DNA of 64,000 nucleotides from NCBI RefSeq assembly GCF_904849725.1, contig NC_058521.1:145480744-145544743 (forward strand), written 5' to 3'. The notes beneath the pieces were generated by a model that saw only the letters and a program-made list of their open reading frames with translations, ran no database searches and was not told the origin of the DNA. The stretch comes from Hordeum vulgare subsp. vulgare (taxonomy: Eukaryota; Streptophyta; Magnoliopsida; Poales; Poaceae). Made by a program: the position numbers and the translations under genes. Below are positions 56,706 through 64,000 of the stretch, in pieces (positions within the stretch are counted from its first letter, which is position 1; every line of letters starts with the position of its first letter).

Positions 56706-57800
56706 ATGGCTCCACCGACTCGTCAGACCCCAGCGCGTGAGGATATGCCGCCTCCACCTCCTCCTCCTCCATCGCCGCCGCCTCCTCCTGCAGAGGCCTG
56801 GCAGGCGATGATGGCAGCTACTAATGCAAACACTCAGATGCTGTTGCAGTTGATCCAGGAGAGAGCCAATCATCAGCAGGGCAATTTCCAGCAGGGTGGC
56901 AATCACTTCGCCAACCTGAGTCAGTTCCTGTCAAACCAGCCTAAGACGTTCACTTCTTGCGACCAGCCGTTTGATGCGGAAGATTGGATCCGTGATATGA
57001 ACAAGCATTTCGAGTGTAGCAATGTGCGTCCGGAGGACTATGTCAAGTTTGCTACGTTTCAGTTGAAGGGATAGGCTTCTATTTGGTGGCAGCAGCTTAA
57101 GGACTCCAGAGGTGACAGGGTGATGTCTTGGGACGAGTTTTGTCGTGACTTCAGGTCCCACTACATCCCTTCCAGTTTTGTTGAGGAGATGCGTGAGAAG
57201 TTCAGGTGTTTGAAGCAGGGCAGCAATTCTGTGTACAAGTACAATGTCGAGTTCCACGAGTTGCCCCGTTACGCGCTGCAGGATGTCCCGGATCAGAAGA
57301 GCAAGATCTACCAGTTCAGGGGTGGCTTAAAGGAGGATTTGCAGTTAGCGCTTGCTTTGCACGATCCTAAGGAGTTTGACAAGTTTTACAACTTAGCTCT
57401 CCGAGCAAAGGCAGCCTTGCTCAGGGTGGAAAACTCCAAGAAGCGCTTCAGAGATTCCAGCTCTTCCTTGACTGACGTGGTTCAGAAGCAACAGAGGTTT
57501 TGGGTTTCTCCTCCTCCTCCTCGGCACTCACAGCAGCTAAAGCACTCAGGAGGACATGGTTCTTTCCACCCACCCAACCCTGGCTTCCAGCAGAGATACC
57601 AGCATCAGAAGCAAGGGTTTCCTCAGACCCAGTTCCGGCAGCCAGCAGATGTCACTTGTCACAAATGTGGGCAGAAGGATCACTATGCCAACAAATGTAC
57701 TTCTCAGCTCCGTCTGCCGCCTCCTCCTCCAGGCAAACCTCCAAGCAACGCTCTTGTCAAATTCAACGCCAGATCAGCTCGAGTCAACATGGTGAATGCA
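56706..57800 (+). pseudogene. Gypsy-3 gag
   Basis: The ATG at 56706 (MAPPTRQTPARED) is preferred over an upstream one because Gypsy-1 starts at the same place. A Pro-rich N-terminus is followed by the capsid part (FDAEDWIRDMNKHFEC) and a CCHC knuckle ([14 protein letters not shown], with Asp where Gly is usual). A TAG at 57073-57075 interrupts it, fitting a Gln codon with C-to-T change. Gag would package the element RNA. Confidence 0.92.
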
Positions 57801-60800
57801 ACTGAAGCAGACAACTCCTCTGATGTGATCATGGGTAACCTCCTCGTCAATGATATTCCTACTAAAGTGTTATTTGATTCTGGTGCATCACACTGCTTCA
57901 TGTCCCGTCCTTTCTTTGCAAAGCATGAGTTTGTTTGTCAAGATTTGGTTAAGCCTATGTTTATAGTGTCTCCTAGTAGATTGATGAATTCCAATTGTCT
58001 GGTTCCGGAAGTTTCTGTCAAGATGGGCGCTTATGCTTTTCTGGCATCTCCTATTGTCTTGGGAAATTCCGACATCGACTTGATTCTTGGTATGGACTGG
58101 TTGGCCATGAACAAGGGGTCAATTGATTGTGAAGCTAAAGAAGTGAAGCTTACCCACTCTTCGGAGGATGTGATTATATTCACGGCGCGAGATGATACAA
58201 TCCGTCTGTTCTCCTTGAATGAAAAGGGTGAGATCAATCCTATTGAGCAAGTTCCAGTGGTCTACGAATATCAAGATGTGTTTCCTGAAGAGCTGCCAGG
58301 CATGCCTCCGCACCGTGAAGTTGAGTTTGTCATTGAGCTTGAGCCAGGCACAGAGCCAGTGTGCAAACGTCCGTACAAGCTGGGTCCAGAAGAATTGAAG
58401 GAACTTAAGAGGCAACTCGATGAGCAGGAGCGTTTGGGTTTGATCAGACCGAGCTCATCTCCGTGGGGCTGTGGTGTTCTATTTGTCAAGAAGAAGGATG
58501 GCTCGGACCGGCTGTGTGTTGATTACCGTCCATTGAACAAGAAGACAATCAAGAACAAATATCCACTTCCGAACATAACTGAGTTGTTCGAACAGTTGAA
58601 AGGTGCTAAAGTATTCTCCAAGCTTGATCTCAGAATGGGCTATCATCAAATTCACATTCGCGAGGAAGACATTCCGAAGACGACATTCAGGACTAGTTTT
58701 GGCTCGTATGAGTATACGGTCATGTCTTTTGGTCTGGCTAATGCTCCTCCGACATTTTGTCGATTGATGAACTATATTTTCTCACCATGCAAGAATGAAT
58801 TTGTGTTGCTCTATCTCGACGACATTCTGGTCTTTTCTGAGAATGAGGAAGAACATGAAAGACATCTCAGGTTGGTGCTTGATAAACTGAGAGAATACAA
58901 GCTGTATGCCAAGTTTTCCAAGTGCGAGTTCTGGCTGAAAGAAGTGGTTTATCTTGGGCATATTATCTCTGCCGAGGGCATTAAGGTTGACCCGTCCAAG
59001 GTTCAAGCCATTGTTGAATGGGAACCTCCGCAAAATGTGAAGCAGCTTTGAAGCTTTCTCGGGCTTGTCGGATATTGCAGAAGATTCGTTGAGAACTTCT
59101 TCAAAATCGCCAAGCCGCTCTCTAGTCTTCTTCAGAAGGGTGCCAAGTATGTTTGGTCTCCAGAGTGTCAACTGGCTTTCGATATACTAAAAGAGAAGCT
59201 TATCTCCACTCTGGTCTTGGCCCCTCCGGATGATTCCAAGCCGTACCAGGTCTTTTGCGACGTTTCTCTCCAGGGTCTCGGTGCAGTCTTGATGCAAGAT
59301 AGGAAGGTGGTTGCTTATATCTCCAGGCAGCTGAAGCCTACGGAGAAGAACTATCCTGTGCACGATCTCGAGCTAGCAGCTGTGGTGCACGCCTTGATGA
59401 CTTGGAGACATCTCTTGTTGGAACATAAGGTGGAAGTTTTCATCGATCACAAGAGTCTCAAGTATATCTTTACTCAGCCTAACTTGAATCTTCGGCAAAC
59501 ACGTTGGGTGGAAATGCTCCAGGATTTTAATCCGAGTGTTGAGTATACGCCAGGCAAGGCAAATGTTGTGGGAGATGCATTGAGCAGGAAGGCATATTGC
59601 AACAGTCTGATTCTGCAACCTCTCCAGCCGGGTCTTTCTGAGTCTTTGAGGAAGCTTAATCTTCAGCTAGTTCCTCAGGGTTTTCTTGCGAACCTTCAGA
59701 TCTCTCCTACCTTGTAATATCAGGTCAGAGCAGCTCAGCTACTTGACGCTATGGTGAAGAAGGTCAAGATTGGCGTGGGAAAGAGTCTCCCCAAGTATAA
59801 GTGTTTCACTGTTGATGCCAGGGACACGTTGTTTTTCGAGGATCGCCTTGTCGTCTTGAAAGGTGATCTCAGGATGGTGATCATGGAAGAAGCTCATAAC
59901 TCTCTGCTCTCTATTCATCCTGGAAGTTCCAAAATGTAGCATGACTTGAAGCATACTTTCTGGTGGACTCGTATGAAACGTGAAATTGCACAGTTCGTAA
60001 ACGAGTGTTATGTATGTCGAAGGGTGAAAGCAGAACATCAAAGACCAGCAGGCCTCTTGTAGCCTTTGCCGATTCCTGAGTGGAAGTTTGATCACATTGA
60101 GATGGATTTTGTCACCGGGTTTCCGAAGTCCAAGAAGGGCAATGATGCTATCTTCGTCGTCATCGACAAATTGAGTAAAGTGGCTCATTTCCTTCCAATC
60201 AAGGAGTCCATTTCAACAGCTCAGTTGGCAGAGTTGTACACCTCCAGGATTGTCTCTTTGCACGGCGTGCCGATGATGATCTCTTCAGACCGCGGAAGTA
60301 TCTTCGCTTCCAAGTTCTGGGACTCCTTTCAGTCTGCTATGGGCACGAAGATCCGCTTCAGCACAGCGTTCCATCCTCGGACTAGTGGCCATGTGGAGAG
60401 AGTGAATCAAGTTCTTGAGGATATGCTGAGAGCCTGTGTTATGTCTTTTGGTATGAAGTGGGAGGATTGTCTGCCTTTTGCAGAGTTCTCGTATAACAAT
60501 AGTTATCAAGCTAGTTCTGGCAAGGCTCCGTTTGAAATTCTCTATGGTAGAAAGTGCTGTACTCCGCTCAACTGGTCCGAGACCGGCGAGCGTCAGATCC
60601 TTGGCAATGATATGATAGAAGAAGCCGAGGAGATGTGTCGGATCATTCGCGACAACCTCAGAGCAGCTCAGTCCCGGCAGAAGAGCTATTACGATAGCAA
60701 GCACCGTGACATGTCGTATGAGCTTGATGACTTTGTCTATCTCAAGGTGTCACCTATGAAGGGTATGCAGCGCTTTGGCATCAAAGGCAAGCTTGTGCCT

Positions 60801-61143
60801 CGTTTCGTTGGTCCGTTCAGAGTGGTTGGCAAGAGGGCGACCTTGCGTACCAGCTTGAGCTTCCGTCAACCTTTCACATGTCCATGATGTGTTCCATGTT
60901 TCTCAGCTTCAGAGGTGTTTCTAGACCCCCGAGCGCACTCTGCATCTTCAAGATATCGACCTTCAGCCTGACCTTTCTTATCGTGAGCATCCAGTTGCAG
61001 TTCTCGAGGCGACTGAGCGCAAGACCCGTAACAAGACTGTCAAATTTCTCAAAGTGCAGTGGTCTCACCATTCCGATAAAGAGGCTACGTGGGAACGCGA
61101 GGATCACCTCCGTTCCGAATTTCCCGAGTTGTTTCAGTCTTAG
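57801..61143 (+). pseudogene. Gypsy-3 pol with chromodomain
   Basis: In order: protease (VLFDSGASH near 57870), RT (YLDDILVFS near 58812), RNase H (FCDVS and IDHKSLKY, each with one change from the usual residues), integrase (CYVCRRVK, SDRGS, VERVNQ) and chromodomain (VQWSHHSDKEATWERED). It ends FQS-stop at 61141-61143. Breaks: TGA at 59049, TAA near 59716, TAG near 59938 and 60062, a one-base deletion near 60836, another near 60880 and a TAG near 60923. The total length fits one continuous frame with two single-base losses, so the ancestor was intact recently. Confidence 0.95.
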
Positions 61144-61162
61144 ATCTCGAGGGCGAGATCTT

Positions 61163-61182
61163 CTTTGTAGTGTGGGAGAGTT
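61163..61182 (+). other. Gypsy-3 polypurine tract
   Basis: tttgtagtgtgggagagtt directly before the 3' LTR start. The same text stands before the Gypsy-2 LTR on minus. Confidence 0.75.
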
Positions 61183-62141
61183 TGTAGTGCCCCATATGTA
61201 AACCTTCCCTATTTGGAACCTTCTCTATGTCGGTCCAACTTGTCATTGACATGAGTTTATGTGCATGTGATATTCCATGTGATGCTTCCCTTGTTTTGTT
61301 TCCTTTTGCATGCATGCATCCATTCCATCCCATTCATCCTTGCCTTTGTATTGTTGTTCTTGTGTTCCATGAGTTGTGATGTGATCATGATATGTGTGAT
61401 AAGTGGACTTGTGGAGTGGTGCAATGGTAGTAGGAAGCTATGTGGTTGCTCTAGGATTATAAGACTTCCCCCCTCTCTTTTATCTTAAGCTCTATATTCA
61501 CTTGTCCCATCCTTGTTTTAAAGATGTCCTTGATTTAGCATATTTTGTGTTGGATATGGAGATGTGATTTTGCTGTTTTGAAACTATGTTGTGAGGGTGC
61601 AAATATTCACAAAACAGCTCAACATATTCTGTTTTGTCAATATTTACTTGCTCCTAAAATCCCTTTTTCATTTTATCCTATTAGGTCATAATTCCTTATG
61701 ACCAGGGGTGTGTTTGTTATATTTTTAGTATCTATAGTCTAGCTTGTGCCTTATTTTGCTTTTCTGGTGTTGGTTAAAAATAAAATAAAACCCCAGGGAA
61801 TTCTTTCTCTCCTCCTGGTGCAGCATGGGCCTTTCCCATCGGTCAGGGCCCATCTCCCTCTCCTTCCCTCTCGCGCACACGGCCCAGCGCGACACCTCCT
61901 TCTTTCTGACGCCGTTCCCTCCGAGTGCTCACCTTTCCGTCAGTAGCCGAGAGACCGAGAGGAATGACGCCGTTGCACAAACGTCGAGGGGCCCCATATA
62001 ACCTGGGTGTCCGTGCCTCCCCCTCCTCCTAGGGTTCCTCCTCTTCCCAGTTCGCCGCCGCCACCTCTCTTCTTCCCCTCCATCTCTCCCTTCCTCCCCA
62101 AGGTAAGTACTCTGTAGAGTAGCAGAGAAGCACAGAAGTAA

Positions 62142-62397
62142 CCCGTCGTTGATCCCCTGCCTCTCGTCGTCTCCGGCGACGTCAGCCATGTCCAGGAGCT
62201 CGGGGTTCGACCCCGCGTTCCATTACCGTCGTCGGTAGGGTCGGGGAGCGACCACACCGACGGGGCCGAGCTCGTCTTCGCCGAGGCCACGGTGTCCTCT
62301 TTCCTCTACTTCAGCAGCATTAGATCTTCCTCGTCGACGTTCTTCTACACCACCGGTGCTCCTTCCTCCACAGATCGGCCCCTCCTTCCTTCCCAAG
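62142..62397 (+). CDS. First open segment of LTR ORF, Gypsy-3 3' LTR copy
   Basis: 256 nt open in the frame that joins to the middle exon, ending ...caag before GTGAGG. It has no TAA where the 5' LTR copy has one, since cag stands in place of taa. The remaining exons are beyond the window. No start codon is visible in this segment. Confidence 0.4.
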
Positions 62398-62900
62398 GTG
62401 AGGCCGCACCTTCCCCTTCCTTCCTCCTCCGTAGTTCAGCCGAGAACTGATGAGTGCGTGTGCATCCTCGACCTCGAGCAGCAGTAGTAGCAGCGGATGT
62501 GTGTGTGTACGTGTGTTACTCCTCTATCAGGGCGACGTGTAGTTTGCAGCGGTAGGAGGAGCTCTCCTCCGTCATGTTGCGTCGACGTGGTGGTAGAGTC
62601 CTCAGGTAGGAGCTGCAGCAGTAAGGCACGGCGACATCCCTGTCGCGAGTTCTCTGCCAAGCTGCAACAACAGCAGATCGTGTGCGTGATGTTGTGGGTG
62701 TCTCGGCGTTGCGGAGTAGCAGGGGATCCCTCCTCGGGAAGCCGTCGAGCACTTCAGTAGATGGTTCCCTCCGGTAGCGCAGCAGCATCAGCAGTCACGC
62801 GAGATCAGCCCGACGACCTCCCTATCACAGGTGCTGTTCTGTAGACAATGCAGAATCTCGTGTTGCTTACCTTGTATCAGTTCCCCTAGCTAGCAGACAT

Positions 62901-62973
62901 CGATTCGTAGCGCAGTGGTTGGAGACTCGTGTTTGTTCTCGTGAGGTTGCGGGTTCGAGTCCCCCCTCAACCC
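62901..62973 (+). ncRNA. tRNA-like sequence, first unit, Gypsy-3 3' LTR
   Basis: A-box TAGCGCAGTGG (62908-62918) and B-box GGTTCGAGTCC (62952-62962). Confidence 0.6.
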
Positions 62974-63055
62974 CTTTTGTTTGTCTGCCTATTTTTCGTG
63001 CAGCAGTAGCAGCAGGGGATGGCTTATCCTGTATAAGCCCTCTGTTCTTTCGAGA

Positions 63056-63128
63056 GGTGGTGTTAGCCCAGTGGTTGTGTGGTGGTGGGTGGACCAGTAG
63101 GTCCTGGGTTCGATTCCCAGGGCATCCT
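63056..63128 (+). ncRNA. tRNA-like sequence, second unit, Gypsy-3 3' LTR
   Basis: A-box-like TTAGCCCAGTGG (63063-63074), B-box GGTTCGATTCC (63107-63117) and a perfect five-pair T-arm (CTGGG/CCCAG) around a seven-base loop. Best preserved of the four Gypsy-3 units; the acceptor stem remains weak. Confidence 0.62.
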
Positions 63129-64000
63129 CTTTTCTTTTTCTTGCTATTGTTTTTGCCTTTTGCTGTTTTTCCTTGCTAGTTAGTTGTGATGCTTGGGCAG
63201 CAATGTTGTGTTGTCAAAAATATGAAGACCAGTAGGTTTTACTCCTTGTTCTAGTTTTGTGCATGGTAGATATAACTTGTGAAGGTAAGCATGGATATAA
63301 TTGAGAGCATGTATGTGTGTGTGTGTGTGTTTGTAAGTAGATGTGTGGGTGTGCTCTAGAGGGAGTGCATGTAGGTGCATATGCTAGTGAAATCTTGGGC
63401 TTGCAAGCATAGCATTTTGTTGTGTGTGATGACTAGAGTTTCATATGTAAGTGCATCTTATGGGGGTTATGATGTGTGTATGGTGGCCATGTGTTGCAAG
63501 CTATGATTAGCATGTGTAGGTATGTGATTTGATCTTGAGCAGGATGTGCTTGTGGGTGATGTGGAGTAGATGTGTGTGTGAGAAGCAATCCACCTTAGCA
63601 AGCAAAGCCATGCACCTCCACATGTCCATATGTGAGAGGGCATGGTATATTTTTTGTGTGGGAAGCTTAGTAGTAGGGTTTGTGAAGTTGATGTGCATGA
63701 CACAAACATGGGGTTCAAACCCCCATGTCACTTTGTCATTGTGCACATGAGCTCAACCTTTGTAGTTCTTGTTTTAGTAGGAACTACATGATATGATGCC
63801 CATTCCCTAGGGATGATTTGGAGTAGTTCCCTCTCTCTTAATTTGTGGTCACTTGTCCCAAGTAGGTGCCCAAATTTTATATATGATTTTAGGGTAGAAA
63901 CTCCCAAGGAATCCAGTGGTGAAGTTACTTTTTCCATTGGGAAACTTTATGGAGTGGACATATTCAGATTTGTTGCAAGTTTGATCTTGGTTTCCATGGA

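Larger units (their letters stand above)
50284..64000 (+). mobile_element. Gypsy-3 (plus), complete except for the 3' LTR end
   Basis: 5' LTR 50284-55837 (5.55 kb), primer site, leader, gag-pol, polypurine tract and 3' LTR from 61183 to beyond the window. The LTRs differ by only about 1-4% in the parts compared by eye, so this is among the youngest insertions here. Left target site: caagt (50279-50283). It interrupts Gypsy-2 pol. Confidence 0.92.
61183..64000 (+). repeat. Gypsy-3 3' LTR, cut by window end
   Basis: Direct repeat of 50284 to about 53100. By analogy it should end near 66736, outside the window. It carries better versions of both tRNA-like units and a longer first open segment of the LTR ORF (62142-62397). 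Confidence 0.93.

Overview
This 64 kb window is repeat DNA from a large plant genome, almost certainly a Triticeae grass (wheat, barley, rye or Aegilops). The evidence is a nested stack of LTR retrotransposons, including a degraded Copia element whose LTR and gag I recognise as the Angela/BARE-1 type. I see no host protein-coding gene, no functional tRNA or rRNA gene and no CRISPR array. Family names beyond superfamily are from memory and were not searched.

Layout, left to right. 1-163 and 18625-23598: Gypsy-1 (+), a Tekay-like chromovirus. The window opens inside its 5' LTR, and its pol ends at a Copia insertion. 164-18624: a non-autonomous LTR element with ~0.64 kb LTRs and a 5-bp target duplication (one mismatch). 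It sits inside the Gypsy-1 LTR and its internal DNA is built of short tandem arrays. 4879-16761: Gypsy-4, nested in that element, with gag-pol on the minus strand and two ~3-4 kb LTRs in inverted instead of direct orientation. 23599-41362: a Copia complex forming a ~16 kb palindrome, with one plus copy nested in a minus copy of the same family. 41363-44643: the truncated Angela/BARE-1-like element. 44644-50283: the 3' part of Gypsy-2 (-), inserted in Angela. 50284-64000: Gypsy-3 (+), inserted in Gypsy-2 pol and cut by the window end in its 3' LTR. Every polyprotein carries stops or frameshifts.

The most interesting signal lies inside the chromovirus LTRs. In Gypsy-4 both LTR copies contain a three-exon arrangement: GT donor, short middle exon, GC-AG intron, short acidic last exon with stop. 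Every phase agrees. It predicts a small protein with a C-x2-C-x4-C-x2-C motif. Gypsy-3 and Gypsy-2 have the same architecture at the same relative place, with middle and last exons of identical length (84 and 101 nt) and related peptide sequence. Gypsy-1 retains the last exon. In Gypsy-2 and Gypsy-3 the first long intron also carries two tRNA-like sequences with A-box and B-box matches. This looks like an LTR-encoded spliced leader gene. It rests only on reading the sequence and needs transcript evidence.
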